From: Halobacteriovorax vibrionivorans
GTDB taxonomy: Bacteria > Bdellovibrionota > Bacteriovoracia > Bacteriovoracales > Bacteriovoracaceae
Length of the DNA stretch: 64,000 bases
Direction: 5' to 3'
Assembly (NCBI RefSeq): GCF_003346865.1
Contig: NZ_QDKL01000002.1
Coordinates: forward strand, 1 to 64,000
Shown: in pieces, positions 55,804-64,000 of the stretch
Position numbering within the stretch: position 1 is the first letter of the stretch
Layout of the letters: every line of letters starts with the position of its first letter
Notes under the pieces: generated by a model
Seen by the model: only the letters and a program-made list of their open reading frames with translations
The model's database searches: none
What the model was told of the DNA's origin: nothing
Made by a program: the position numbers and the translations under genes

Positions 55804-56883
55804 TTAACTAGTTCGAAGCTCTTCGATATATGGCTTCCATTGTCCCATCCATTGATTCATCGATGCATTTATTAGAGAAGAACTCTCCTGATGAACATTA
55901 ACGCTACAATAAGTTAGGCTAAGAGTATCCTGATGTTTTCCAGCATCAATTGAAGGGATATTATTCCAAGTTCCAGTATTGAAATAGTATCGTCCTTCCG
56001 GAAAACGACGCCACTCCTGAAGATGAGTATGCCCCATAACAACAGTATGAATGGACGAATTGCGATCAAGAATCCTTCTGGCCATCCTTTCGTACTTTGG
56101 ATAGATGGTAATCTGTTGAAGAATTTTTATCGTCGTTTTAAAGTTTGTATTTTGACGTGTGTAATAATTTGAATAAGTCTTAATAACGTAATTTACGCAA
56201 GTAAACATGAGTCGCCAAAAGAAGCGTGTATCATTGAATAGACACCATTTCACATAAGACGACATAGGCCTAACCTTATCAATATAAGGGCGCTCCTTCT
56301 TTAAACGAGGAAGAACATTGATACAAAATAAAGATCCCCAAGGAAAGTTTAGAATCTCTTTGCCAGCTGGACCTTTAATAAATTGCTTTGTTTTTGGAAC
56401 TGTATTAATTGCTTCAAAACGATGTCCATGTTCAACATGTAACCCATTTTCTATAAATGTTTCAGTAAAGATAATTTCATTGCCACAGATTTCTTTGAAT
56501 CTTTGTTGAGCTCCTTCAAAGAGCATTCCTGCATCGTGATTGCCAACAACATAAACAACACGCTTATGTGGTGCGCGCAAAAACTTCTTAAGGCCAGCAA
56601 AGAAGCGCGGATGTCCTTTTGCAATATCGTCAATCTGTCTTACAGTCATGTGCTCATCGACAACATGAGTAAAAACCCCATCAGTATCAATTTGAATAAG
56701 ATTTAGTATGTCACCATTTAAGACAATGGTTACAGGCTTTGAATAATACTCATTTGTGGAAAAATAATCGCAAAATTCATAGAAGCGATCATCCTCGAAG
56801 AAATCTTCAAGAATATTGAATTCTCCGTTTTGCAGATAGCTGCCTTTTCCAATGTGAAGATCAGATAAAATTAGGTACTTCAT
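55804..56883 (-). CDS. Calcineurin-like metallophosphoesterase
   Basis: 359 aa. Metal-ligand blocks in order: LSDLHIGKGS, VLNGDILNLI, VVGNHDAGM, VEHGHRFE and VVMGHTHLQ. The overall layout is like UDP-2,3-diacylglucosamine hydrolases or other two-metal phosphoesterases, but it is longer than LpxH (about 240 aa) and no signal peptide is seen. Substrate unknown. It is the last gene of a tight operon, 2 nt after the diguanylate cyclase. Confidence 0.88.
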   Translation of the reverse strand: MKYLILSDLHIGKGSYLQNGEFNILEDFFEDDRFYEFCDYFSTNEYYSKPVTIVLNGDILNLIQIDTDGVFTHVVDEHMTVRQIDDIAKGHPRFFAGLKKFLRAPHKRVVYVVGNHDAGMLFEGAQQRFKEICGNEIIFTETFIENGLHVEHGHRFEAINTVPKTKQFIKGPAGKEILNFPWGSLFCINVLPRLKKERPYIDKVRPMSSYVKWCLFNDTRFFWRLMFTCVNYVIKTYSNYYTRQNTNFKTTIKILQQITIYPKYERMARRILDRNSSIHTVVMGHTHLQEWRRFPEGRYYFNTGTWNNIPSIDAGKHQDTLSLTYCSVNVHQESSSLINASMNQWMGQWKPYIEELRTS

Positions 56884-56885
56884 AT

Positions 56886-57848
56886 TTATGAGTCTGCAAC
56901 ACAGACTTTACCACGTCCAGACTTTTTTGCTTCATACATCATTTTATCGGCCATACCGATAATTTCATTTCGACTCGAAGCATTTACAGGGTAATTAGCG
57001 ACACCAATAGAAACACTTAACTGTACGTCCTCATCCTCTTTAGAATTGATTTCAAGGTCAGCTTCAATCTTATATATTGTCGACTTTACTCTCTTTAGAA
57101 TTCGCTCTCCAATATGCTTGGCATCTTCCAATGTTGAATATGGGGCCAAGACAACAAATTCATCTCCACCATAGCGATAACATAAGTCATCTTCTCTTAC
57201 AGTTGAGCGAATTGTTTCAGCTACTTGTTTTAATAAACTTGTCCCAATTAAATGGCCATGACCATCATTGATACTTTTAAAGTAATCGATATCGATAAAA
57301 ATAAGTGAAAATGATCTCTCTAGAGTTTCATATTCTCTAATTGATGCTTCAATATCACTTTTAAACTTTCTTTGATTATACAGTCCAGTTACATCATCAA
57401 CATGAGCAAGAGATTGTAGTCGCTTAAGCTCTTTTATATGTAACAGACTTCTAAATTTAGATTGAATATAATTTTCCAACTGTGAAAATACTTGCGTAGA
57501 GAATTCACCATTAACAACGATAAAAAGATTTTGGCTTCCATTAAAGCCGACATCAATAAATCGGTACTTATCCCCTTCAATATCCACATGTAGGTGCTGA
57601 GTTTTAAGCGCCCCCATTAATTCCTGATAAACCTTATCTGGGTACTCCCCAGATATTTTATTATTATAGAAGTCTCGGATAATAGGATTACCATCATCAG
57701 TTTGGATGGTCGCAAATACCAGAGGAGTCCTTGAGTTAAACTCATTTTTGATAAAATCACGAAAAGATTTAAGAACAATATTGAAGTTCTCTTCTTCCAC
57801 ATTCTGGCAGATATAATTTAATAGTGCTTCGTATTGTTTTTCCAACAT
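56886..57848 (-). CDS. Diguanylate cyclase (GGDEF domain)
   Basis: 320 aa. The N-terminal 140 residues form an unrecognised sensor-like region; a helix (about 120-148) links it to the GGDEF domain (about 150-318). Active site GGDEF is at 227-231 (RYGGDEFVVL), and the inhibitory RxxD site (Arg218-Asp221) lies five residues before it, so product inhibition is likely. Other conserved parts: HVDDVTGLYNQRKF, FIDIDYFKSIND, SVSIGVANYP. It makes cyclic di-GMP; the N-terminal region presumably controls it. It follows the acidic coiled-coil gene by 8 nt. Confidence 0.94.
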   Translation of the reverse strand: MLEKQYEALLNYICQNVEEENFNIVLKSFRDFIKNEFNSRTPLVFATIQTDDGNPIIRDFYNNKISGEYPDKVYQELMGALKTQHLHVDIEGDKYRFIDVGFNGSQNLFIVVNGEFSTQVFSQLENYIQSKFRSLLHIKELKRLQSLAHVDDVTGLYNQRKFKSDIEASIREYETLERSFSLIFIDIDYFKSINDGHGHLIGTSLLKQVAETIRSTVREDDLCYRYGGDEFVVLAPYSTLEDAKHIGERILKRVKSTIYKIEADLEINSKEDEDVQLSVSIGVANYPVNASSRNEIIGMADKMMYEAKKSGRGKVCVADS

Positions 57849-57856
57849 AATCGTTT

Positions 57857-59524
57857 TTAGTTTTCCATTTCAATATCGCTCAAATCCAAATCAATTGTAT
57901 CTGAAACAATACTTAAAGATCCTCTTAAGTTATTAATTAATCTTTCAAGTTTCTGTTGAGCGAGCATGCGCTCTTTCTTGGCCTGTTTTTCATTGATGGC
58001 CATATTTTCCATATTAAACTCTAATGTATCAATCTTTCTCTTAAGTTCTAAGATTTTCTCATCGCGAGCTTTTATTTTATTATCACTATCAATTGCCATA
58101 AGCTCTAGCTGACTCTCAAGTTCTTGCTCACGAGCACGAACGCTTGCGTGATCTAATCTCATGCGACTGCCGATTTCATTCATTTCTTCTTTCATCGCTT
58201 TATTTTTAGCTTCACTTAATTCAAGCCCATGCTTGTAATTATCCAACTGAGACTTTGTCTCTTCTATTTCAAAAGCATGTCGCTTTTTAGCAATAGTTAA
58301 TTCAATTGATTTCTCATCTGCTTCAGTTCTTAAATTAAGATTTTCTCTTTTTAAAATCTCAACCATAGATTGAAGTTCATTTATCTCATTTAATAAATTA
58401 GTACGATCTGTCTTTAACTCATTTACAGTAACTCGTAGATCCATTAACTGCTCTTCACTCATAGACGAAAGAATATGCCCAGGGTGAATCGTAGCTGCAG
58501 GAGACTGTGCAACACCACTAGAATCATGAACAAATGAATCATGTTGTTGTGATTTACTATCTTGGCCAACACCGATATTATAACTTGCTGTTTGCTCATT
58601 TGATTTCATCGGAGCATGCACTGTTTTCGTTTCTTCAGCTTCATTTGAAGCAACCGCAGTAACAGTAGCCTCCTCTTCTTGTGGCCTAGGTGTTTCATTT
58701 ACCATACCATCCAGTTGGGCCAGAGTATCTTCTTCTTGTTCTTGCCCTTGAACTAAGTCTTCATCATGATCATCTTCACTAAGTCCTAGCTCCACTTCTG
58801 CTGTATCTTCAACATCAGAATCAAGAGAGTCCAGGTCCTCGTCAAGCTCATCATCAAGACTACTATCAAGATCAATATCCAGATCATCATCCAAATTAGC
58901 ACTCGCCTCTAAGTCATCGAGTTCGCCTAGATCATCTAAATCACCTAAGTCGTCTAGGTCACCAAGATCATCCAAGTCGTCTAATTCACCAAGATCATCT
59001 AATTCATTATCAATATCACTTGAAGCTTCTAGCTCTTGAGTATCTTCTTCAGATGGGAGCTCTTGATCTTCTTGTGTAACTGCTTCGACCTTCTTCTCTA
59101 CTATGATCGGATTATTATCTAAGTCTAAGTCATCTTCTCTTGCTGCCTCTGCTGGTGCATTGGGAATATCTTCACCTTTGGCAGTTAAATCGATAGAAAG
59201 GCTTCCTGAAATATCCAGATCCATATCAGTTGGGGAACTTGCATCTGCTGGGGCATTTTCTACTTCATCACCATCCCCACAAAGAGACATATCTAAGTCA
59301 TCATCGAAATTTAATTCAATTCCACCCTCATCTGCCTCTTCATTTGAAGAGTTAAATTGAGACAGATCCATATCTGTTTCCACAAGTGTTAATGAAGTCT
59401 TATCTTCTTGATCGGCCATTTGAGCTGAATTATCAGAGTCTGAACCTAGAACATCGTCTACAGCGCTCTGAATCTTGTCACTTTCTTCCGTCAATTCTTC
59501 TTGTGCTTTCTTGTGTGCTGACAT
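57857..59524 (-). CDS. Acidic Asp/Leu-repeat and coiled-coil protein
   Basis: About 555 aa, unrecognised. The N-terminal 270 residues are very acidic, with a run of LDDLGDLDD-type hexads around 180-220. The middle (about 270-350) is Gln/Thr-rich and disordered. From about 355 a long coiled coil follows (LRVTVNELKTDRTNLLNEI, ENLNLRTEADEKSIEL, KKERMLAQQKLERL) to the end. No membrane segment. The ATG at 59524 has GGGGA five bases upstream; an upstream TTG would consume the SD, so it is rejected. It heads the operon with the diguanylate cyclase and phosphoesterase and may be a scaffold that localises them. Confidence 0.8.
   Translation of the reverse strand: MSAHKKAQEELTEESDKIQSAVDDVLGSDSDNSAQMADQEDKTSLTLVETDMDLSQFNSSNEEADEGGIELNFDDDLDMSLCGDGDEVENAPADASSPTDMDLDISGSLSIDLTAKGEDIPNAPAEAAREDDLDLDNNPIIVEKKVEAVTQEDQELPSEEDTQELEASSDIDNELDDLGELDDLDDLGDLDDLGDLDDLGELDDLEASANLDDDLDIDLDSSLDDELDEDLDSLDSDVEDTAEVELGLSEDDHDEDLVQGQEQEEDTLAQLDGMVNETPRPQEEEATVTAVASNEAEETKTVHAPMKSNEQTASYNIGVGQDSKSQQHDSFVHDSSGVAQSPAATIHPGHILSSMSEEQLMDLRVTVNELKTDRTNLLNEINELQSMVEILKRENLNLRTEADEKSIELTIAKKRHAFEIEETKSQLDNYKHGLELSEAKNKAMKEEMNEIGSRMRLDHASVRAREQELESQLELMAIDSDNKIKARDEKILELKRKIDTLEFNMENMAINEKQAKKERMLAQQKLERLINNLRGSLSIVSDTIDLDLSDIEMEN
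58911..59001. repeat. Short tandem repeats coding Asp-Leu-Gly hexads
   Basis: Inside the acidic coiled-coil gene, 18-bp units (9-bp half-units such as GTCATCTAA/GTCGTCTAG) code on the minus strand for repeated DDLGDL/ELDDLG. Such arrays change length easily by slippage. Confidence 0.75.
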
Positions 59525-59737
59525 ATTTTTCCCCAATAAAGTGCACTAAATTTGTTTAAATCTAAGTTTTCTTGCTTTCCTACACTCTCCTTTTCGCCTT
59601 TTTTTGAAAAAAGTTAAGTATTTACGTCGCATAAAGTCATTCTGTTTAAGAATATTCAAAATAGATGAGGTTTCCACTTGAGAACTAGTGAGGAAATGTT
59701 CTACAATATTAAGCAGTTATCAAGATAAAGGCTATCC

Positions 59738-60799
59738 ATGATTAAGAAACTACTAATTTTATCCAGTATTTTAACAACGACATTAATTTCGCTAAGAGCG
59801 AATGCTCAAGACTTTCTCCCATCAAATCTACTTTTGATGAATGATTACTTTGCTCACCATGTGATTGTTGCAGAGAAATCTACTCATACATTATATCTCT
59901 ATGAAAATGATGAGGGAAAACCAAGACTAATAAAAACCTTCCAAATGGCCACAGGTCAAAAAGTTGGAAATAAAGAATATCAAGGAGACAAGAGAACTCC
60001 TGAAGGTGTTTACTTCTTTAACCAATTCCTAGATCACAATGACTTAATTAAACGTCATGGTGAACTTGGAGCACAATACGGAGTTGGTGCCTTCGTTCTT
60101 GACTACCCTAATCCTATTGATAAAGCACAAGGGAAAACAGGTGGCGGAATTTGGCTACACTCAACTGATAATGAACCAAGAATTGATAAAGGTCTTGATT
60201 CTAAGGGATGTCTTGTTGCCCACAATGTTAACCTAATTGATATCGCTAGATATATTGAAATCAATAAAACGAATATCGTTGTTGTCCATAATTTAAAATT
60301 CTTCAGTGAAGAAACATGGAAAAGAGAAAAGAACGAAGTCATTGATACTTTTAATGGTTGGCTAGATGCTTGGTCTAAGGAAGATACTGATAAGTACCTT
60401 TCTCACTACTCTCGTACAGACTTTGAGGACCCATTTAGAGGTCGCTACAATACATTCGCTCAATATAAGAGAGCAGTCTTTTCTAACCCAGGAAAGCCAG
60501 AGATTAAAATCTCAAACCTTACAGTATTAAAAGCTGATGACTATGTTGTTGTTACATTTAAGCAAGACTATAAGAGTAACACTGTAAACGATATAGGAAA
60601 GAAGACTCTCTATCTAAAGCGTGATCCATATTATAAGTGGAAAATCGTCGCTGAGAGATGGCAGAGAATTCCAATGGATATTACAAATGAGAGGGAGCAC
60701 TTAAGTTTTGAGCCGTCACAAAGGTTCTTTACTTCACAAGACCCAAAACAAATTTTCACATTGAACCTAACTCTAACTAGGCCATATAGCGAAAATTAA
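59738..60799 (+). CDS. L,D-transpeptidase (YkuD) with C-terminal NTF2-like domain
   Basis: 353 aa. Signal peptide to about residue 24 (LISLRANAQ). The YkuD domain spans about 40-185: VAEKSTHTLYLYE, catalytic His141 in GGIWLHSTDN and Cys158 in DSKGCLVA. It forms or breaks 3-3 crosslinks or links proteins to peptidoglycan. Residues about 200-320 resemble an NTF2/SnoaL fold (FNGWLDAWSKEDTDKYLSHY). AAAGG lies 6 nt before the ATG. It is the first gene of an operon with a membrane protein and a bactofilin. Confidence 0.92.
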   Translation: MIKKLLILSSILTTTLISLRANAQDFLPSNLLLMNDYFAHHVIVAEKSTHTLYLYENDEGKPRLIKTFQMATGQKVGNKEYQGDKRTPEGVYFFNQFLDHNDLIKRHGELGAQYGVGAFVLDYPNPIDKAQGKTGGGIWLHSTDNEPRIDKGLDSKGCLVAHNVNLIDIARYIEINKTNIVVVHNLKFFSEETWKREKNEVIDTFNGWLDAWSKEDTDKYLSHYSRTDFEDPFRGRYNTFAQYKRAVFSNPGKPEIKISNLTVLKADDYVVVTFKQDYKSNTVNDIGKKTLYLKRDPYYKWKIVAERWQRIPMDITNEREHLSFEPSQRFFTSQDPKQIFTLNLTLTRPYSEN

Positions 60800-60810
60800 A
60801 AGGGAAACGG

Positions 60811-61545
60811 ATGTCTTCAAATACCAAGGAAGCGGCAAAGAATAATCTTTCATTTATTCTTTATGAAAATAATAAGGTGCCAAGATACCTTCAATTAACA
60901 CCTCGAGAATATAAGGCCATTCTTTATGTGCCTGTTGTCTTAACAGTATTTTCAATCTTTGCTTTGGCCGGTTCATACTTTTATACAAAGAATATCGAAA
61001 ACCTAATTAAGGCAAAAGAGCCGTTAATTATCAAAAATCTTCGCGACGAGAATTCTGGACTTACTCAAAAGAACTCAGAACTTACAACACTAAACCTTGA
61101 TCTAACAAACCGACTTGCCAATGAAACGATTAGTGGAGCTTCTGCAAGTTCACTTAATATCATTGCCCCAGTAAAGGGACAAAAAGACTTAACAAGTCCT
61201 GCAAGTATCAAGATTGAAGATATTAAGGTTAACAAAGGAAATGAGAAGGTTGAGTTAAGCTTTAATCTTATCAATATTACACAAGATAATAATCGCGTTT
61301 CTGGCTATATTCATATCTTCTTATTTGATGGGAATAATTACTTTCACTACCCAGAAGGTGGAGATTCAATCAGAAACTTCTCTCTTAATTACACAAAGGG
61401 TGAGTCATTTGCCACTTCACGCTTTCGTCCTGTAACAGCTAAGTTTGATCTTCCAAAGACCAGTACAGCAATGTTTAAGGTTTTTATCTTTAATCGTCTT
61501 GGTGATATTGTTCATCAACAATTATTCAGAGAAGAGATCAAATAA
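60811..61545 (+). CDS. Single-pass membrane protein of unknown function
   Basis: 244 aa. A 35-residue cytoplasmic N-terminus, one membrane helix (about 36-58: AILYVPVVLTVFSIFALAG), a short coiled coil (LRDENSGLTQKNSELTTL), then a periplasmic beta domain (about 125-240: SLNIIAPVKGQ, VELSFNLINITQDNN, ARFRPVTAK-type strands). It is unrecognised. Its position between an L,D-transpeptidase and a bactofilin suggests it links the cytoplasmic bactofilin polymer to the periplasmic wall enzyme. Its stop and the bactofilin start share TAATG. Confidence 0.75.
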   Translation: MSSNTKEAAKNNLSFILYENNKVPRYLQLTPREYKAILYVPVVLTVFSIFALAGSYFYTKNIENLIKAKEPLIIKNLRDENSGLTQKNSELTTLNLDLTNRLANETISGASASSLNIIAPVKGQKDLTSPASIKIEDIKVNKGNEKVELSFNLINITQDNNRVSGYIHIFLFDGNNYFHYPEGGDSIRNFSLNYTKGESFATSRFRPVTAKFDLPKTSTAMFKVFIFNRLGDIVHQQLFREEIK

Positions 61546-61889
61546 TGGACTTAAGAGATCAAAACTTCACATTTGTAGGAATTGGATCCGTTATAAAGGG
61601 CGATATTGTTCTTAAAGGGCCATCACATATTTGCTCAACGATTGAAGGCGATATTCAAATTGATGAGAGCTTTACTCTCACAATTGAGCCACAAGGAATT
61701 GTGGAAGGTCGAATTCGCTGCGGAGACCTTAATATCTATGGAGAAGTCTCAGGAGATATCACGGCCCAAGGTAAGGTAAAGGTTTTCCCTACAGGTGTGG
61801 TCAAAGGTCAGATCGTTGCTAAGAATATTAATATTGCTCCAGGGGCAACTGTTAATATGCAAGGGCATACTCTCGAATCACAATCATAA
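61545..61889 (+). CDS. Bactofilin cytoskeletal protein
   Basis: 114 aa. A right-handed beta-helix core of short repeats (GSVIKGDIVLKGPSHICSTI, GIVEGRIRCGDLNIYGEV, GDITAQGKVKVFPTGVVKG) flanked by short tails, the standard bactofilin layout. It polymerises without nucleotides on the cytoplasmic side and organises cell-shape enzymes. In Helicobacter and Caulobacter bactofilins work with wall enzymes; here the gene sits in one operon with an L,D-transpeptidase. Confidence 0.93.
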   Translation: MDLRDQNFTFVGIGSVIKGDIVLKGPSHICSTIEGDIQIDESFTLTIEPQGIVEGRIRCGDLNIYGEVSGDITAQGKVKVFPTGVVKGQIVAKNINIAPGATVNMQGHTLESQS

Positions 61890-61922
61890 ATTTAATATCT
61901 TAAATATTTAGAAAAATATTAA

Positions 61923-61945
61923 GGGTAGGAAGCGAAGTCCTACCC
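61923..61945 (+). terminator. Intrinsic terminator of the bactofilin operon
   Basis: GGGTAGGA (61923-61930) pairs with TCCTACCC (61938-61945) around AGCGAAG, followed by a run of T. Confidence 0.9.
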
Positions 61946-61953
61946 TTTTTTAT

Positions 61954-63342
61954 TTATAGAAAGTTTTTGTAGTTATAGACTTTAACCTTACCAATCTTAC
62001 GTAAGGCCTTCTTCATTGACTTGTCACCAAGAACAACAATCTTAACTTTATCATATGGAAAGGCTGCATATACTGTTTTTGCGACATCTTCTTGAGAGAT
62101 TTTATCAACAGAGCTTGTGTATTCAAGAAAGCGCTTAATATCGACATTTGCATTATCAAGGTTAACTAATTGTCTCATAAAGCTTGATGGCTTTTGGAAT
62201 TGAAAAGCAAAACCACCCTTTACGGCCTTTCTTACCTTTTCAATTTCACTCATTGCTATATTCTTTGCTTCAGAATTATCTTTAAGAATCTTTATTACTT
62301 CTTGAACCATCTGCCCTACTGTTTCTTCTTTTGTAAAAGTAGAAAGAATTGAGCGTCCATAGTCTTTTTGCATGCCAGCAGTTGCCCAAGCAGAATAAGT
62401 TAAGCCTCTTTTTGTTCTAAGCTCTTTAACAAGAATAGAAGTGAATCCACCACCAAGATATTGGGACATAAATTCAAGGTTCTCAAATCCTGGATCTTTA
62501 TCTTTTGCCATAAAGATTCCGGCCCTAACTTGTGCTTGATTTGCCTTAGGTACTTCAACAAAGTGGATTACAGGCTTTTGTGGGTCAAATGGCTTTAGCT
62601 CCTTAACTTTTGAGTCAAGAGTTCTTGTAAAGCTTGCTTTTGAATTAAATCCACATTCGTTTGTGATAATATTTTTAATATTTAAAACTGTTCTTGGCCC
62701 AGTTATATAGACTTTCTTTTTCACATCTTCTCTAAAGTACTTTAGGCGATCTAGAAGATAGCTTCTTCTCATGCGCTTAAGATCACTAAGTCTTCCTTTT
62801 ACATCAGAGACGTAAGGAGTTCCTCTTAAGCTAATATCACGAAAAGCCGTTGAGGCAAGGGCCCCAGGATTTGAAACTAAGTTTTGTCTTTGAGCACGTA
62901 ATAGCTTCTTTGCCTTTGCAAGTTCCTTTTTTGGATAAACAGCATCCCTAAAAATATGACAGATCTTCTTTGTTGTAGGAATGATATCTTTAGATAGGCC
63001 ATTATACGAATAACTTGAATACTCATGAGTAACATTTGAAGATGTTGAAACACCATAGAATTCGAGATTATCTGCGATCTCATTTAAGCTAAATCGATTA
63101 GTACCACTCTCCAAAAGGTCAAACATCATATTTGTTACACCTTTTGTGCGGCCATCTTTCATTGCTCCATCTGCAAAGAAAATTGTTACATTATAAGTTG
63201 GAAACTTATCATCTTGAATATAAGTGACATCGATATTTTCCCACTTCATTTTCTCAATGCGATCAACTAACTCATTTGCGTAGAGTTGGCCTGCCCCCAA
63301 AAGAAGAGATGTGATTAGAACTTTATTTAAAATATTTTTCAT
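61954..63342 (-). CDS. M16 family peptidase-like subunit without the zinc motif
   Basis: 462 aa with a signal peptide (LITSLLLGAGQLYA). The fold is M16, but where HxxEH is expected the sequence reads GVTNMMFDLLESGTNRF (about 68-84), with no His, so zinc catalysis is lost. The second-half substrate site is intact: LVKELRTKRGLTYSAWA carries the Arg/Tyr pair. Known M16 heterodimers share these jobs between two chains. It follows the partial M16 gene by 5 nt, and the pair is likely periplasmic. Confidence 0.85.
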   Translation of the reverse strand: MKNILNKVLITSLLLGAGQLYANELVDRIEKMKWENIDVTYIQDDKFPTYNVTIFFADGAMKDGRTKGVTNMMFDLLESGTNRFSLNEIADNLEFYGVSTSSNVTHEYSSYSYNGLSKDIIPTTKKICHIFRDAVYPKKELAKAKKLLRAQRQNLVSNPGALASTAFRDISLRGTPYVSDVKGRLSDLKRMRRSYLLDRLKYFREDVKKKVYITGPRTVLNIKNIITNECGFNSKASFTRTLDSKVKELKPFDPQKPVIHFVEVPKANQAQVRAGIFMAKDKDPGFENLEFMSQYLGGGFTSILVKELRTKRGLTYSAWATAGMQKDYGRSILSTFTKEETVGQMVQEVIKILKDNSEAKNIAMSEIEKVRKAVKGGFAFQFQKPSSFMRQLVNLDNANVDIKRFLEYTSSVDKISQEDVAKTVYAAFPYDKVKIVVLGDKSMKKALRKIGKVKVYNYKNFL

Positions 63343-63347
63343 ATAAA

Positions 63348-64000
63348 TTACCTTTTATTACGATCCCAAATTGATAAGAAGGCATAGTTATTACCCGAGA
63401 TATAACGCTTACATACGTCTCTCACCTTCTCCACAGTCATTTCATCATAGCTCTTTAGTTGTTTCTTATACTCACGATAATCACCAAAGTAGAATTCAGT
63501 TGAGCCTAAGAAGCTTGCAAGGCCATCATTTGTAGAAATTGCTTGGAAGTATTGCTTTAATAGTAAGTTCTTAGTCTTTTGTACTGAACGAGGTGTAATG
63601 GCCTTTGAGCATGAACGACGTAAACTTTTTAAAAGCTTATTACGACTTGTGCGAATACTAAATTTTGGAAGAATCTCTCCTCCAATAACAAAAACACCAC
63701 CATTCTTTAGGCCGTAATTGAAAGCATAAACGCTTGAAAGACGAGGTCTTTTAGAAACGACAAAGTTTTTAACAAGATAAGAGCTTGTACCAGTTCCTAA
63801 AATATCAGCTAAGAAGTCCAGGGCAAGTGCATCTTCATGAGTTATTGAAACAGCAGGAAATGCTAAACGAAACATTGGATTCTTTGCCTGTCCATTAAGG
63901 CCTTTAATATAAGGAAGCTTTGAAGTGCGCTTATAATTATCAACGTTATCAAGCTTCTCTTTTTTCTTATCAAGGTCACTATTTGTTTTAATCTTTCCAA
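63348..64000 (-). CDS. M16 family peptidase subunit, C-terminal part (cut by window edge)
   Basis: The frame is open through the right edge; about 217 C-terminal residues are in the window, reading upstream as SKLPYIKGLNGQAKNP before MFRLAFPAVSITHED. That is the third/fourth M16 domain: ALALDFLADILGTGTSSYLV, ending in SVEKVRD-like VRDVCKRYISGNNY. The Arg/Tyr pair is degraded (SKRPRLSSVY, Ser for Tyr), complementary to the next gene, which keeps it. The zinc site would lie outside the window. Catalytic subunit is inferred, not seen. Confidence 0.85.
   Translation of the reverse strand, partial: GKIKTNSDLDKKKEKLDNVDNYKRTSKLPYIKGLNGQAKNPMFRLAFPAVSITHEDALALDFLADILGTGTSSYLVKNFVVSKRPRLSSVYAFNYGLKNGGVFVIGGEILPKFSIRTSRNKLLKSLRRSCSKAITPRSVQKTKNLLLKQYFQAISTNDGLASFLGSTEFYFGDYREYKKQLKSYDEMTVEKVRDVCKRYISGNNYAFLSIWDRNKR

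Overview
The window is AT-rich, densely packed bacterial chromosome. The gene set (aerobic HemF, a SUF operon, heptose/LPS genes, outer-membrane beta-barrel and lipoproteins, CHASE2 cyclase, GGDEF, PilZ, bactofilin, a sphingolipid cluster) and the protein sequences suggest a marine Bdellovibrio-like predator of the Bacteriovoracaceae (Halobacteriovorax/Bacteriovorax). This assignment is inferred from gene content and style and was not checked by any search. No rRNA, tRNA, CRISPR array, transposase or phage gene was recognised; the window looks like core chromosome.

Layout. 1-480 is T-rich and shows no gene. 489-8464 runs leftward: a lytic transglycosylase, then cmk, a GT9 heptosyltransferase-like gene, heptose kinase, a DUF4416 protein and pheS-pheT, ending in a strong terminator. 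8637-12000 holds a YyaL-like thioredoxin-domain protein overlapping a short CaiB-family gene, then a MAPEG protein. 12025-14746 is an overlapping pair: an MscS channel and a membrane protein with a degenerate P-loop ATPase domain. 14875-20338 carries a GNAT protein, a small secreted protein, argS, a DUF938 methyltransferase-like protein, a fusion of two pseudouridine synthases and a rhomboid protease. 20455-26257 is an Rrf2-sufBCDS-nfu operon behind a perfect inverted repeat. 26258-26700 is gene-free and holds hairpins and a tandem 74-bp repeat. 26701-29335 holds a hemolysin III protein, two very small genes, hemF and an ArsC-like protein.

29509-34880 is an apparent operon of a FecR-domain protein, a TPR/beta-barrel outer-membrane protein and a CHASE2 adenylate cyclase: a possible envelope-to-cAMP sensory path. 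It is followed by a large leftward lipoprotein gene, a fused E1 alpha/beta 2-oxoacid dehydrogenase, a small Cys-rich membrane protein and adenine deaminase. 42735-45575 has class II aldolase, a TIGR01777 epimerase and a TauE/SafE permease. 45562-51396 has a secreted protein, a nitroreductase, aminopeptidase N, a PilZ protein and a secreted protein.

51503-55440 is a compact ceramide/sphingolipid cluster: serine palmitoyltransferase, a GNAT-type candidate ceramide synthase, an SDR reductase and, facing them, a fatty-acid-2-hydroxylase-like enzyme. 55804-59524 is a leftward operon of an acidic coiled-coil protein, a diguanylate cyclase and a metallophosphoesterase. 59738-61889 couples an L,D-transpeptidase, a single-pass membrane protein and a bactofilin, a plausible cell-shape module. 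The window ends inside a pair of M16 peptidase subunits. Several genes use TTG or GTG starts that are supported by good ribosome binding sites, and convergent neighbours often overlap at their 3' ends.
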